Assembly (NCBI GenBank): GCA_963693305.1
Contig: OY855910.1
Location: 16,660,862-16,724,861 of the forward strand
Source: Meandrina meandrites
Taxonomy: Eukaryota > Cnidaria > Anthozoa > Scleractinia > Meandrinidae
Direction: 5' to 3'
DNA length: 64,000 nt
Shown here: positions 1 through 10,651 of the stretch, piece after piece
Layout of the letters: every line of letters begins with the position of its first letter
How positions within the stretch are numbered: the first letter of the stretch is position 1
The notes under the pieces: generated by a model
Database searches by the model: none
Seen by the model: the letters and a program-made list of their open reading frames with translations, nothing else
Told to the model about the DNA's origin: nothing
Translations under genes and position numbers: made by a program

Positions 1-1519
1 ATTCGGTTATATAAATTACTCCTCAACGAAATAGAATGAAACTGTTGTAATTGACATCACACACACAGTCGAATTTGGTGACATACATGTAATTCCGTTA
101 AGAATGTCGCCAAACACATCCAACGTTAAAATGCAATTCGTGCAAACAAAGAGAGTTATGCTTCTTTAAAAGCCAAGTCTCCAGATCCATGAAAGTCCCT
201 CTGGTTTTATTTGAGAAATAATTATAAGCTTTAAGTTGTACTCACCGCTAACGACTGGCCTCGACTGTTATGGCGTTGTTTGATCAGCTCCAAGAATCGC
301 AAACTTTTGTACACTATTCGTCTTTATCAAAGCACAATCTGTTCTCTATAATTACTGTAGGCGAAACACTTACTGACTGTGACAGTTTAGAATCGTTTAG
401 AATACAAAACATTCTGACGAGCGATCAACACTAGTGCAATCAACAGCAGCAGAATTCAAAACAACGGCGCCAAAAAGAGAATGAATAACGACACAACATG
501 CTAATAGTCACGTGGGATGATTTGCGTAATATGATTGGTTTCTCAACGGAATTCCGCTGGAGAGTTTAACTGCGGTCTCAATAATCATGGAGCCGCGGTC
601 GCAAAGTGATCGATCAGAATCAACCAAGAACAAGCAAGAAGGTTTCTGTTCTTTGCGATCACATTCTGGTGAAATTGTCGAGGTTATAAAGAAATAAATG
701 GTGAAAATGAAACACATATCAGGTGGTCAGTTTATCTGCCAAGGTTTTGGAGACTAAGAAGGGTTGAAAGTCTTACTTCATTTACGGTGCATACGATACT
801 GCAGGTGAGAATACATAATGGACTCTTCGGTATAACATTCTAGTTTAATTTGTTATCCAGCTAGTAATTTCCAAAGCAAACATGCTTTTGTTGCGGAATA
901 ATGCTCATTTTTTACTTTTAGTGTTTGAGGTTTCTAGAAATCCTAAGAATTCCTCGGAACATTTCCACAAAGCAGAATTTTTTTCGCATTTAGGGAATTG
1001 GTAGAATAAGTAGCGAGACTGAAATCCTGCAAAATGTGCATGTGAAATGTTATGTTAGAACTGGCACTACACTAAACAAACGATCTGTAAAATGAAGTTT
1101 AAGTACACTAGTAGCTAGGGTACAACATTACACCACCGAGTACAAAATGTTTTACATTTATTCTGATTTTATTCATCATTGCATCTGACATAATTGTGTA
1201 TTATTATACTTTTAAAGGAATTTAGTTATGGTGACCAATGTAGCAAACATCCAGGAGAAAGTAATTTTCTACTTGACTGGAAATAAAAAGTACACATGTT
1301 TTGTCAGAGCACCAAACATTGTAGAGAGAGAATAGTTTTTACAGGTGTGTACCAAAAATGTATGTTAACAAACCAGTTGTAGATCACAAAGTTCCTATTA
1401 TGCATTGCTGCACATCCCTCAGATTAGAAATGATCTGTGGTAATTTACAAGTACATTGTATAATCACAACATAAAATGTTAGCCTAATAGTCAAAATTTA
1501 TCATTGCATTTTAACAGTA
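1..1519. other. AT-rich stretch without a recognisable gene
   Basis: I see no supported coding region, RNA gene or repeat family here. A minus-strand frame near 508-717 is short, has no recognisable motif and is not counted as a gene. Confidence 0.5.
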
Positions 1520-1692
1520 CAGTTGAATCCTGTTAACTCCAACCCTCAACAACTCGCACCTCCTGCTAACTCAACCTTTTTTGATTCCCCTTCAGGTCAT
1601 TTTCTTACTAATTTTACTCTTGCTGACTCGAACCTCCGATAATGCAAACCATTTTTGATTTCCCTTGAAAGTTTCAGTTATCGATTCAACTG
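1520..1692. mobile_element. Short pogo/Tigger-type MITE (173 bp)
   Basis: The segment starts CAGTTGAATCC and ends GATTCAACTG, so its termini are inverted repeats, and it is flanked on both sides by TA (1518-1519 and 1693-1694), the target duplication of Tc1/mariner-pogo elements. Inside are degenerate repeats of the type CTAACTCGAACC, also found in the larger relative at 9497. It has no coding capacity and would depend on a transposase made elsewhere. The family name is from memory of pogo/Tigger termini; the TIR and TA duplication are seen directly. Confidence 0.75.
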
Positions 1693-1768
1693 TATCTAGA
1701 AAATACACCATTATGCAAAGCTGCAAATAACAGTCATTCATAGCACTTTGGCGAACCAAAATTTGTTA

Positions 1769-2095
1769 ATGTCCAATGAAATCCCAAGTGTGGTCAGACA
1801 TGAAGTCTGGACAATTTTGGATTTTAAATCATTTTACGGCAATGATCTGTCCAACCACAATTTTGTTTTGTTCAACCGAGATGTTGTCTTAGTGGGAGAT
1901 ATGTCCTTTGAAGTAAAAAAATATCTTTGCAGCCCTGATGATGACATACATTATAATGTTGTTTTTTGGACACAATTGACATGTACATTTGTATCTTTCA
2001 ACAGGATAAAGGTGATGCAAATATATAAATTGGAAATCAAGTCAGTTTTTCCAGAATGTGAACTGAAAATACAAGCATTGACCATGCAGGATTAG
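1769..2095 (+). CDS. Hypothetical 108-residue open frame
   Basis: The frame opens at an ATG at 1769 and runs 108 codons to TAG. The product begins MSNEIPSVVRHEVW and contains alternating hydrophobic and polar stretches (for example NFVLFNRDVVLVGD), like a folded beta-rich domain. It has no signal peptide or membrane segment. I do not recognise it. It could be one exon of the same unrecognised gene whose exon-like pieces follow at 3510-4971, but no splice donor is obvious at its end. Composition looks more coding-like than its surroundings; function unknown. Confidence 0.3.
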   Translation: MSNEIPSVVRHEVWTILDFKSFYGNDLSNHNFVLFNRDVVLVGDMSFEVKKYLCSPDDDIHYNVVFWTQLTCTFVSFNRIKVMQIYKLEIKSVFPECELKIQALTMQD

Positions 2096-2570
2096 AGCGC
2101 ATTTACAGAGATGAAGCTAAGTAAACACTTAGCAGACTCAGACAATCCCAGCTGGTTTTAGCAGCTCTAAAAGTTAACATAAGTCACTGACTACAGAACC
2201 ATTTTTCATAATTACCTTAAATTTATTACTTCTGTGGAAAAAAAAAAAAAACTGGACATGTTCTTTGCTTTTACATGGCATTATTGATGTGACAGTCTAC
2301 TTCCATAAAACAATTTTACTGAGCAATAAATTAACACCTATTTTGGCAATATGCAAATTTATGTCTTTCTCATTTTTCTGACATTGCTTTCAAGGTCTGA
2401 AAATAATGTTAAAAGGATAAAGCAGATAAATCAGCTAACCTGTTGATTTCGTATTAAATAAGATAAACTGCATTTCTTGCTTGCTCTTTGTGACCAAGAG
2501 TAATGGGGTTTTGTGACTAAGTTTTCCATAGCAGGAAAGCCAAGGAAAAAATAGGCATAAGACTTTAAAG
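2096..2570. other. Non-coding AT-rich stretch with poly-A run
   Basis: This contains an A-homopolymer near 2238-2251 and no recognisable gene. Confidence 0.4.
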
Positions 2571-2572
2571 AC

Positions 2573-2810
2573 CAGGCTTGGCCACGCTTACCGTGCTTTT
2601 CCAGGCCGCGGTTTCTTGGCAATCCTGGTATAGAGGGGTGTAGCCACAAAAGCCAGGCTTTTGCGGACAAGGAAGCCGCAAAAGCCTGGCCTTGGCCGCG
2701 GTTACCATGCTTTTCCAGGCCACGCTTTTGTGGCAAGTGCGGCAAAAAGCCCGGAAAGACCGGTCAGGCCAGGCTTTGCCATGCTTACCGCGCTTTTGAC
2801 CGCGCTCCTG
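2573..2810. repeat. GC-rich degenerate repeat, three copies of a CCAGGC..CTTACCG motif
   Basis: Three related blocks starting near 2573, 2684 and 2766 share the order GGC-TTGGCC-CGC-TTACC-GCTTTTCCAGGCC, with inverted AAAGCC/GGCTTTT pieces between them. The block is strikingly GC-rich compared with its AT-rich flanks. It gives long reading frames on the minus strand whose repeated peptide (GLEKHG) follows from the repeat and is not a gene. Confidence 0.6.
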
Positions 2811-3249
2811 ATGCAAGGGTAGTTTAATAGCATGTATAGTTATTTCCATACAAATTGTCAGTCTGCATGGAAATAGCTTATTTTATCCTAGTTATTTAAA
2901 AAATGGACTTCAGGAGCAAGAGTGTTGTAATTCAGAAGAGTTTCTTGCCCATCACAAAATGAAAATTAATTTACAATCAGTATAAAATTTACAGCCTGAA
3001 CTTGATTCCTAAAGAACTTACAGTGAAAGTTAGAAAAGCGTGAACACAACACAATGTTCACTGAACTCAACAGCAATTTTGAGAAAAGTTCAGGCAGGAG
3101 TAGTTAATTATGTATAAAAAAAAATTGACCACTCCCCATTGGGGCTTTTCAGGGTCAATTAAACAAACAATGAAATAAATATTACAAATGAACAGCAGGC
3201 AGACCAGTTGGCTATTTTACCCATGTATACAGTTATATTTATTATTGTG
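2811..3249. other. No recognisable feature
   Basis: AT-rich sequence without a supported gene or repeat. Confidence 0.4.
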
Positions 3250-3254
3250 TCCCA

Positions 3255-3465
3255 TGACTGCAGACATATATGTCACACATATGTGCAAAGTTATATATGT
3301 TACATGTATGCAGTTTCTCATCACTGCCGTTTTACATGTATGTAACATATATGTAGAAATAGCTGCACCGTCTTACATATATGTCACATGTATGTACATA
3401 TATGTGACATATATGTGTGGCAATGGAAGATATGTCACATATATGTCACATATATGTAGATTTGG
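3255..3465. repeat. ACATATATGT/TACATGTA palindromic satellite
   Basis: About 200 bp is built from self-complementary decamers such as ACATATATGT, ACATGTATGT and variants, repeated more than ten times. Each unit is its own inverted repeat, so the block can form many alternative hairpins. A reading frame crossing it (3188-3481) is an artefact of the repeat. Confidence 0.75.
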
Positions 3466-3509
3466 TAAGGGTAAACACTAAAATACCTTGTTTTGTATTT
3501 CTGACTCAG

Positions 3510-4327
3510 AGATGTCATTGTACATGAACCGAGGAAGACAAAGTCCAAGCTAAAAGAAGAAATCGGTTTACAATTTGTTCATAGTGAAAATGTTGTAGCA
3601 GCATACACTGATGTGGAAAAGCATATCAGGTTTGTACTCAAACAGCCAGGCATTCAAGATGCACTTTGCTTTCAAAAATGTACAATGGGGTGTACGACTT
3701 CCTAAGCTGGTCATCCTTATGCACTGGGGAAACAAGTACTTAGTTGAAAATTGTGGAACCTAACAACCTTTTAAGTTTAGTACTCAAAATAGGTAAGTCA
3801 GAAAGTATATACACTTTTTCCTATATCATTGTCTGTCTAAGGTTAGGTAGGAAAGTTGCCTTGCCTCAGCAGATAGCTAAGCCCTGATGGGCACTTTGGC
3901 TTGCCTACCTGAAGAAACCCAGGGTAATGCAATGCCCAAGTTTCAAGTTTGGAAGCACAATAATATTTTTCATCAAAGAAATAACACTGATTAAATAAAC
4001 AAATGAAACTCAAGATAATGAATACCCAAGAAGGGTCACCCATGACAATGTAGCAGTACAAACTTTTTGTCATCAACTGTAAAATAATGCTAAAAGAGTG
4101 CCCTTGGAATGGTGGGTTGCCCTAGGTACCCAAGACCTTATAAATGGAACAGACGATCGAAAATAACAAATCGTGTTTTCCATTTCCTAGGTTTGTAGAT
4201 GGGTGGGGATGATTATGACACAATCAAGATTTGTGGTGAAAAGCTTCACCAACAACTTAAGTCAATGAAAGAGATTATTCATCCAAGAAATAGGAGAGGC
4301 CGGCTCTTTAAAGAAATGACGAGTTGA
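3510..4327 (+). pseudogene. Exon-like fragments of an unrecognised gene (upstream part)
   Basis: Two stretches look coding. At 3510, after an acceptor-like CTCAG, an open frame reads DVIVHEPRKTKSK...VEKHIR and stays open to 3705, with a possible GT donor near 3628. At 4199-4327, after an acceptor-like CCTAG, an ATG opens a 42-codon charged frame (MGGDDYDTIKICGEK... to RRGRLFKEMTS). They share orientation and charged, helix-like composition with the exons at 4467-4971, so they may belong to one gene, but I could not find phase-compatible joins. No known domain is recognised. Confidence 0.3.
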
Positions 4328-4466
4328 ACTTTAGATCTAAATTACTAGTGACCTGGGAAATAATGCATTTACACCGCAACAAGCACCAAAATTTAGTATT
4401 TATTTCGCATCAGGAATACATTTAATGAGGGAAACATCACATCGATCGTCCTTTAATATCTTACAG

Positions 4467-4971
4467 GAATTTCTTAAAGATGCCTGGGTCGAGTTTAAAG
4501 AACAGCTGGATCCAAAAAATGGTAGGAATACTGTACTCGAGATATGTCCAGAATTCACAATATTAATATTTAACTTTAAAAAGTGAAAAAGAAAATACTG
4601 GAAAAATAACGACTTGACAACAACAAATTAAATCTGCTAACCTTTGCATTAGTAAACTTCCAAAAATGATTGTTTCTGTGCGTGAAAGGTTCATTAGAAC
4701 ATATCACGAAGAAAACTTTGTTTTCCTCTAGTCCCATGGCCTGAAGTAAATGAAGACCTTGTAGAAGAAATCATGAAGTACGTCAGGTCCTTATGCCGAT
4801 TCCGTGAAAGGGACAACAACCGAAGCCAGCCGCCGCCCACAGACAGTGTAATCAAAATGAGAATAAAACGGTTTTACAGAGCCAAACATCAACAATCAAG
4901 GACCGCAGCCGGCTTCTCCAGAGAAGCGCAGGATTAGGCGGTTTCAAAACTGCAGGAATTGCCTCACGATG
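4467..4971 (+). pseudogene. Two spliced exons of an unrecognised gene, with an in-frame TAG
   Basis: Exon 4467-4521 follows TTACAG, reads EFLKDAWVEFKEQLDPKN and ends at a GT donor in phase 1. Exon 4732-4971 follows CCTCTAG in matching phase, reads PWPEVNEDLVEEIMKYV and then a very basic region (VIKMRIKRFYRAKHQQ), and ends at GTAAGA. The matching phases and good splice signals argue for a real gene. A TAG at 4935-4937 interrupts the frame, which continues coding-like for 11 codons to the donor, so this copy is probably inactive or the stop is genuine and recent. The basic segment could bind nucleic acid; that is inference. Function unknown. Confidence 0.45.
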
Positions 4972-6530
4972 GTAAGATGCCGCTAAAATTTTTCAATGAA
5001 AATCACAGTAAGCTCACAGCTTGTAAGCATATATCCTAATTCACAAGGTGCCATCATTCTTTGTCCCTAAAACAAGAAATGGATAATAATCAAGTCATAA
5101 AGTCTTGATGAATTATTTCCCGCACCCGCCCGGCTGCTCCAGGAAGCGAAACACACTATCGGAGACAAGTTGACTCTTAGCCGACCCAGATTCGTATATT
5201 ATATGTCATGTACTTACAACAATAGCTGTTGTTGTATTGTTCTCCTACCTTAATGCATCCAGTGTGATAAGTATCCAAAACCTTTTCATTTCACTGACGG
5301 AGGATAACATTATGGCACTTTGCTAGCTATCGCGCTTGGCAGGTCGATTGATTTCTGAGAGGTCCGCACTGATGAACTTTCGACCCAGTACATTTTGTCT
5401 GTATTCAATTTTATGTTAAGGTTGTGTGTTGTCAATAAAGTTCATTAAAAAAAAAATTTGTCTGACCGATTTTTTGTCAGCGGTGAACAGAACAAACGCT
5501 CGTTTCGTGATCGGTTGTGTTTTGCGTAGATCACATATATTTTAGGTGATTTTTATATTGCATAATGGAATGGAAGAAAAGGCAACAGTAAGAATCTATA
5601 ATTAAGAGTTGTAGTTGCAGTTAAACAGACCATTTAAACAGTTAAATGCAGTGTAAGTCAAGTCTACACTTTCATGAAATTTGGCCAAATCCTAATAACC
5701 TCTAACAGAGTGACTAGGGAGCACATTACAGCACCTGATCATTACGATATGTAAAGACTCGTTGACAGTTTGTAAAACGTGACACTAGTAATTCGGTGTT
5801 CGTCTGGCAGCAGCAGTTTGGTCAGTGCAGAATAGTTTGTTTAACAAAAGAATAGACAGGATATGATGGAGTAAGTGTAACAATAGGGAAATTGGACCAA
5901 TCAAAGCTAAGAATTGACGGAATTGGAACAATGCTACCAACCAATAAAGGCTATAAGCCTATTGCATAACGAGACCTGATCGACTCTACCTTGTTTGGGA
6001 ACATAAGAACAAAATCACATTATTAAAGGGAACAAGGAACACCAAAATCAAAGAAATACCTTTAGGGAACACAAGGAAAATTTTGTTGGAAATAAGAGAA
6101 CATGGACCCCCTCCTAAGAAGCACTCAAAAGTCAATTGACTGGATGATTGTAAAGGCATCCTGTTCAAATCAGTTCTGAATTGCTTACACAAAAGTGCCC
6201 CTTGCACACCTTAGGCCTGGTTATTTTACATGTGCCAAATACAATACTAATTTGAGTTCATTCAGATTAAAAAATTCAGCATCTGGTTTTAAATATCCCG
6301 TATTTAAATTGTGTCGGATTTAATTGCTGAGCGCTCAATTCCAAATATAAAAACCAAACATTATCCATCGTGGCTCAGGTTGTCCACAATATGCACTTTC
6401 TGGTCATTTCACATTATTGTTTCACATTATTATTTCATTGCTATGAATGGCAATGAAACTGGAGCAGTTGAATATGTGACTGAACTTGCACATAATTGAA
6501 ATCTGCCAAATTTAATTGTTTTACATGCAC
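4972..6530. other. Non-coding stretch with a polyadenylated 3' end-like site
   Basis: An AATAAA at 5434-5439 is followed within 10 bp by an A-run (about 5446-5456). This resembles either the 3' end of a transcript or the tail of a retroposed copy. I see no coding region in the rest of the interval; the short frames at 5986-6499 have no recognisable motif. Confidence 0.4.
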
Positions 6531-6855
6531 TTTAAGGAGAACGGAAGACTAGAATTCATATTTTATATAACCACTGGTAATCAAAGACATAACTTAGATT
6601 TGTAGAAAACAACAAGTAAAAGCGAGTTTTTCCTACCAAAATTGACGAAAATAATCAAAACCTGTAGTCTTTTTTCGCAATTGAACGTCCGCCATTTTAA
6701 ACGTATTTTCTTCCGGTTACTTCCAAAAAAGGAATGTTAGCTCACGTGTTTTTACGGCACTGCGCACTTGCAAATTTCTTCAGTCCAATTCTGTGCATTT
6801 CGTGTTGCCTAACCAATTCTTTCGTTTTGACAACTGTAGCAAACTTACACACTCA

Positions 6856-7215
6856 TGTCCAATACTGTCGACATGATACGAGTCGAAAAATACGTTTTAC
6901 GAGTCGTACAAGTGGACAAGGCAACACCAGTTGAAAAAATACATTTTACAAGTCGTACGAGTGGACAGGTTTTGTCGACTGGACAACTGGAGCTGTCCAG
7001 TGGAAAAATGCATCTCATTAGTTCACTCAAAGGGCCGCACCGAAAAGTTGTCGAGTCGAACGAGTCGTACGAGTGGACAGAATTATTGTCAACTCGACAA
7101 ACATTAATTTGTCGACTCGAAAACTGCATCTAATTAATTAGTTCACTCAAAGGGCCGCAGCGAAAAGTTGTCGAGTTGAACGAGTCATACGGTACGAGTG
7201 GTTTACTCGACAAAA
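6856..7215. repeat. Left subterminal array of the 6856-12338 element
   Basis: Multiple copies of GTCGAGTCGAACGAGTCGTACGAGTGGACA-type sequence, plus two copies of the line TTAGTTCACTCAAAGGGCCGCA, in opposite orientation to the array at 11638-12338. The apparent proteins on both strands here are shadows of the repeat. Confidence 0.65.
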
Positions 7216-7249
7216 TAACCTGGAAACACGCGTTACACATGAATATACC

Positions 7250-7620
7250 TCATTCTATAATCCACAAACGTTAATCCATGAACCGAAATAAGCGTGTTTT
7301 TAATACACATGAATACGAAAACAAGCGTGTTACACATGAATATACCTCGTTCTTTAATCCATGAACCGAAATAAGCGTGTTTTTAATACACATGAATATG
7401 AAAACAATACCTCGTTCTTTAATCCATGAACCGAAATTAGCATGTTTTTAATACACATGAATATGAAATATACCTCGTTCTTTAATCCATGATCCGAAAT
7501 AAGCGCATTTTTATACACATGAAATAAGCGTGTTTTTAATACACATGAATATGAAAACAAGCGTGTTACACATGAATATATCTCGTTCTTTAATCCATGA
7601 ACCGACACATTCATAAAGTT
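7250..7620. repeat. Five-copy tandem repeat, unit 63-104 bp
   Basis: CGTTCTTTAATCCATGAACC starts near 7250 (diverged), 7348, 7411, 7479 and 7583, with AATAAGCGTGTTTTTAATACAC following in most copies. Unit lengths vary because a second segment, GCGTGTTACACATGAATAT, is present or absent. The minus-strand frame with repeated HGLKNEV is a by-product. Confidence 0.7.
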
Positions 7621-7637
7621 ATTGTTTGTTTGGTTGA

Positions 7638-7672
7638 GTGATTGATTGATTGATTGATAGATTGATTGAGTG
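7638..7672. repeat. (TGAT)n microsatellite
   Basis: A run of TGAT tetranucleotides with a few TGAG and TAGA variants. Confidence 0.7.
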
Positions 7673-7896
7673 TTACACATGAATTTACTTCGTTTTATAA
7701 AGTAGAACCGAAATAAACTTGTTACACGTGAAAATACCTCAATGTTTTCCCCGGGAAAATATGCTGGGTAGCCGGATAATGAGAACACATTATGCGACAT
7801 CGGTCGTTGTTGTTATTGTTGGAATTGGCATTGAAAACCCGCGATAACATGATACAGGTGTGATGTTTATGAGGACCTGGCGTAATTTCTTTGCTT

Positions 7897-8898
7897 TCAG
7901 GGAGCGTGTGACGCTGAGAAACAAATTATTTGAGGCAATTTTTGATGTATGAGGCCAATCTGATTTTTTTTTTTGCTGTTATAGATCAAGAAACAAACCA
8001 AAACGTTTATGAGGGTATGCGAACAAATGAGTAGGTAAACAAATGTAAACATCCCAATGTTGCTGAAATTAGCGCTTTTGCCCTCTTCTCTAGCCTTCTC
8101 CAGTCTCTTCATCTGTAGTTTTCTCAGGTCCTGTAGTTCTCTTGGGATGTCTTCGTACATCTTGTAACTGGTATCTTTAAGTTTGCGACCACGCTTTAAG
8201 ACCCTTTCCCTGTCAGGAAATCGTAGAAAGCGAGCTATGATCATTCGACAAGAATTACCTTCGATCAACTTTGGCTTGCCCATTCTATGCACGCGCTGAA
8301 ATTCGATATCCTGGGCGTCTTCGATGCCGAGACCACTCTGCATGAAGTCAACAAGAACCTGTCTCGTGTCTTCTCGTTGTAGATCAAGCGATTCCGGAGT
8401 TTCGGGTATTCCTTCGAACTTTAAATTCTCCCTTCGACTGTACGCCTCAAAGTAAAGCATTTGCTTGTAGTTGTTACTGATTTCTTCTTTTCTTTTGTCC
8501 ATACCGCTTTGAAGCTCATGGATGTGTTTGTCCACAAAAGTGGCGTTGTTTTCAAAATGCGTACACTTCTCGTCGAAGGACTTCTGTTTGTCTTGGACAA
8601 TGCTAACATCTACTTCCAGAGAAGAGACCTTGCTTTGTAAACTTTTAACAGCTTGATTTAAGTCCTCCGTTTTTGTGTCTAGGTTATCTAGTCTTGAAAG
8701 TATGAGATCCAATTTCTCGGTGACCTCTTCTGCGAATTTCGCGGCCATTTCTTCGTCTTCAGTGTCTGAGTTCTGAGCGTCGGGCGAGAGCGACTGTTTC
8801 CACCTTTTTTCCTCGGGTGAAGTTTTTACTGGGCTGATAAATGCACTGTTGCCAGCTCTCCCTTTTCTTTTCTTGGTACAAGACATACGCAACAACAA
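7897..8898 (-). CDS. LINE ORF1-like coiled-coil nucleic-acid-binding protein
   Basis: The product starts near 8898 (second methionine at 8886, MSCTKKRKGR) with a basic, acidic-patch N-terminus. Residues about 50-140 form a heptad-rich coiled coil (LDLILSRLDNLDTKTEDLNQAVKSL...). A region typical of L1-type ORF1 RRM/C-terminal domains follows (YSRRENLKFEGIPE, RVHRMGKPK, RFLRFPDRERVLKRG, YKMYEDIPRELQ). In the known family such proteins trimerise and bind LINE RNA. The conserved part ends around position 8060 and the rest is diverged. No endonuclease or reverse transcriptase follows downstream on this strand, as an active LINE would require. It starts about 190 bp from, and divergently to, the gene at 9087. 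Confidence 0.75.
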   Translation of the reverse strand: MLLRMSCTKKRKGRAGNSAFISPVKTSPEEKRWKQSLSPDAQNSDTEDEEMAAKFAEEVTEKLDLILSRLDNLDTKTEDLNQAVKSLQSKVSSLEVDVSIVQDKQKSFDEKCTHFENNATFVDKHIHELQSGMDKRKEEISNNYKQMLYFEAYSRRENLKFEGIPETPESLDLQREDTRQVLVDFMQSGLGIEDAQDIEFQRVHRMGKPKLIEGNSCRMIIARFLRFPDRERVLKRGRKLKDTSYKMYEDIPRELQDLRKLQMKRLEKAREEGKSANFSNIGMFTFVYLLICSHTLINVLVCFLIYNSKKKNQIGLIHQKLPQIICFSASHAP

Positions 8899-9086
8899 AA
8901 ATATTAGTCGAAATATTTGGTGAGCGGAGCGGGGCTGAGAAGAACACGTCTACATCGTTCAAAGGTCTCCCCAGTCTTCTCCTTCATAGAGTGGTTCTCT
9001 TCCAAGATGTGCTATCTGAGCTTCGATGAGATTGTCGAAAGGCGCACTGAACATTTAGAGTAATTGATGGAGATGCATTTTTCTCC

Positions 9087-9365
9087 ATGAAAGAGTGGCC
9101 GGAGTCTTTAAAAAGAGTATTCTGGAAGAAGCCTACTAGCGATTCAGACAGCTTCAAGGTCGTGCTGTTCTTGATTGGAAATGGGCTTGAGCCTAAACTC
9201 GCTGCGGAATGGATAATGCTTTCGCAATACCAGGAAAAGATGAAGAAGAGGGCCAGACAAATGGACTTCATCATCGCAAACTTGCAGGCGAAGAAGAGGG
9301 AGTGGTTCTACTTCGACATATATCATGGGCGTCTAGTGCTCTTAAATGGCACCTTCAAGCAGTAA
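9087..9365 (+). CDS. Unrecognised 92-residue protein, transcript with histone-type 3' stem-loop
   Basis: The frame reads MKEWPESLKRVFWKKPTS, then FKVVLFLIGNGLEPKLAAEW, then KRARQMDFIIANLQAKK, and closes with REWFYFDIYHGRLVLLNG before TAA at 9363-9365. The coding-like signal continues upstream of this ATG in the same frame (DGDAFFS) and, after a probable one-base shift near 9055, in another frame from about 9008 (MCYLSFDEIVERRTEHLE). The true protein was therefore probably longer and this copy is frameshifted. I do not recognise the family and it is not a histone. About 80 bp after the stop is a sequence matching the histone mRNA stem-loop. It is divergent from the ORF1-like gene at 8898, and the short shared spacer could be a bidirectional promoter. 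Confidence 0.5.
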   Translation: MKEWPESLKRVFWKKPTSDSDSFKVVLFLIGNGLEPKLAAEWIMLSQYQEKMKKRARQMDFIIANLQAKKREWFYFDIYHGRLVLLNGTFKQ

Positions 9366-9443
9366 TCTGAACGTGTGAAGAGAAGAAGAAGACTACACAA
9401 AAGAGTTAAAAGAAGAAAAAAAAATTAAAATCACCAAAAAAAA

Positions 9444-9463
9444 GGCTCCTTTAGGAGCCACCA
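9444..9463 (+). promoter_or_regulatory. Histone-type 3' mRNA stem-loop
   Basis: GGCTCC, loop TTTA, GGAGCC, then ACCA, preceded by an A-run. This matches the metazoan replication-dependent histone 3' end signal: a 6-bp stem starting GG, a 4-nt T-rich loop, AAA before and ACCA after, recognised by SLBP and processed with U7 snRNP. A clear purine-rich downstream element (CAAGAAAGA-like) is not evident; only TCTCAAAAGCAATGA follows. It lies 79 bp past the stop codon of the plus-strand gene, a normal distance for histone mRNAs. Confidence 0.65.
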
Positions 9464-9496
9464 ATTGTCTCAAAAGCAATGATCAACATGCATTTA

Positions 9497-10300
9497 CAGT
9501 CAACTCCCGATAACTCGAACCCTCGCTAACTCGAACCTCGCGCTAACTCGAACCAAAATCGATTTCCCCTGGATTTCCGTCATACATTTACTGTAATTTT
9601 ACCCTCGGTAACTCAAACCCTCGATAACTCGAACCTCCCGCTAACTCGAACCCATTTTCGTTTCCCTTCAGGTCATTTTCCATATAATTTTACCCTCGAT
9701 AACTCGAACCATGTTTGTCAATACGTGACAAGTCAAAGCAAACAGTGTGCTGTAGACCAAAACACTGAATTTGTTTTGAAGCAGCCGCGCATTAATTCTT
9801 TGTCTCTTTTTTTTTTGCATTACACAAAACGTGTTCAGTCTACTTTGGTTTAGGTTGATACCAAGTTCAAATCCAATGATAGAAAACTTTCAAGGATAAT
9901 AGTACCAGATTAGTTGAGAAGCGTCAGGGCGTATTATGACTACACTGTATTTCTCGAAAAAGTAAATCACATGAACTCGGTAGCAACAGCTAGCCCAACA
10001 TTGTTCTCTTTTAAACCTGCAAAGTTCCCAGTACCTGTACTTCTCCTGCTGCTTTGTTTTGTTTCACGTTACGTTACGTTCTGATCTATACAGTAATCTC
10101 GGGAGAAATGTATTGTTCCATTTTTACTCAACTTCTATACAATTAAATTTGGTTAAGATGTACATTGTATGAATCAAATACAGTGAACACCGTTTTATAC
10201 ATAGTTTCGGTCATTTGTTCTCAACTCTCGATAACTCGAACTCCCGATAACTCAAACCATTTTCAATTTCCCTTGAAGGTTCGAGTTATCGGGAGTTATC
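9497..10300. mobile_element. Pogo/Tigger-type non-autonomous element (about 800 bp)
   Basis: It begins after TA with CAGTCAACTCCCGATAACTCGAACC, followed by repeats of TAACTCGAACC and ATTTTACCCTCG. The right end holds the reverse complement (GGTTCGAGTTATCGGGAGTT to 10297), but the last bases that should mirror CAGTC are altered. A further internal inverted set lies at 10208-10255. There is no transposase frame. It is a larger relative of the 1520-1692 element and lies inside the 6856-12338 element. Confidence 0.65.
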
Positions 10301-10335
10301 ACTTTGTCTGTGGCGATTGTTATACTTAATTTTAC

Positions 10336-10651
10336 AATGATTCATGCGATCGAAGTTTTAAAACACTAAATTTACGGTGGTTTCTGTCCGCCTTAATCAG
10401 AGTTAAATGTGTTCGTTAAAACATAAAAAGCCCATCCTTGATTACCCCATTCAATCTTCAAGTTCTTAACACTGTGTTAGCGCGCGGGAGGGGTTTTCTT
10501 TCGTTAACGGCGTTGGAATTCACGGTGGAGTACCACCACTCTAGGAACAGTCTCTTGGTGTAACTTGCAACACTCATTTTACTCTGATAAAGGTAGACGG
10601 AGGCGACCGTCGAAAATTTAGTGTTTTAAAACTTAGATCGGTTGAATCACT
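10336..10651. mobile_element. MITE with about 38-bp TIRs
   Basis: ATGATTCATGCGATCGAAGTTTTAAAACACTAAATT at the left is matched by the reverse complement of AATTTAGTGTTTTAAAACTTAGATCGGTTGAATCA at the right, with a few mismatches. There is no coding capacity. The superfamily cannot be assigned because no clean target duplication is visible. Confidence 0.6.

Noticed and set aside
2431..2849. Minus-strand proteins with GLEKHG repeats
   Set aside because: Two overlapping frames arise from the same GC-rich repeat; no start context or domain.
6845..7133. Overlapping proteins on both strands
   Set aside because: Both come from the palindromic GTCGAC/CGTACG array.
7354..7800. 148-residue minus-strand protein
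   Set aside because: Most of it is the translated tandem repeat at 7250-7620 plus the TGAT microsatellite.
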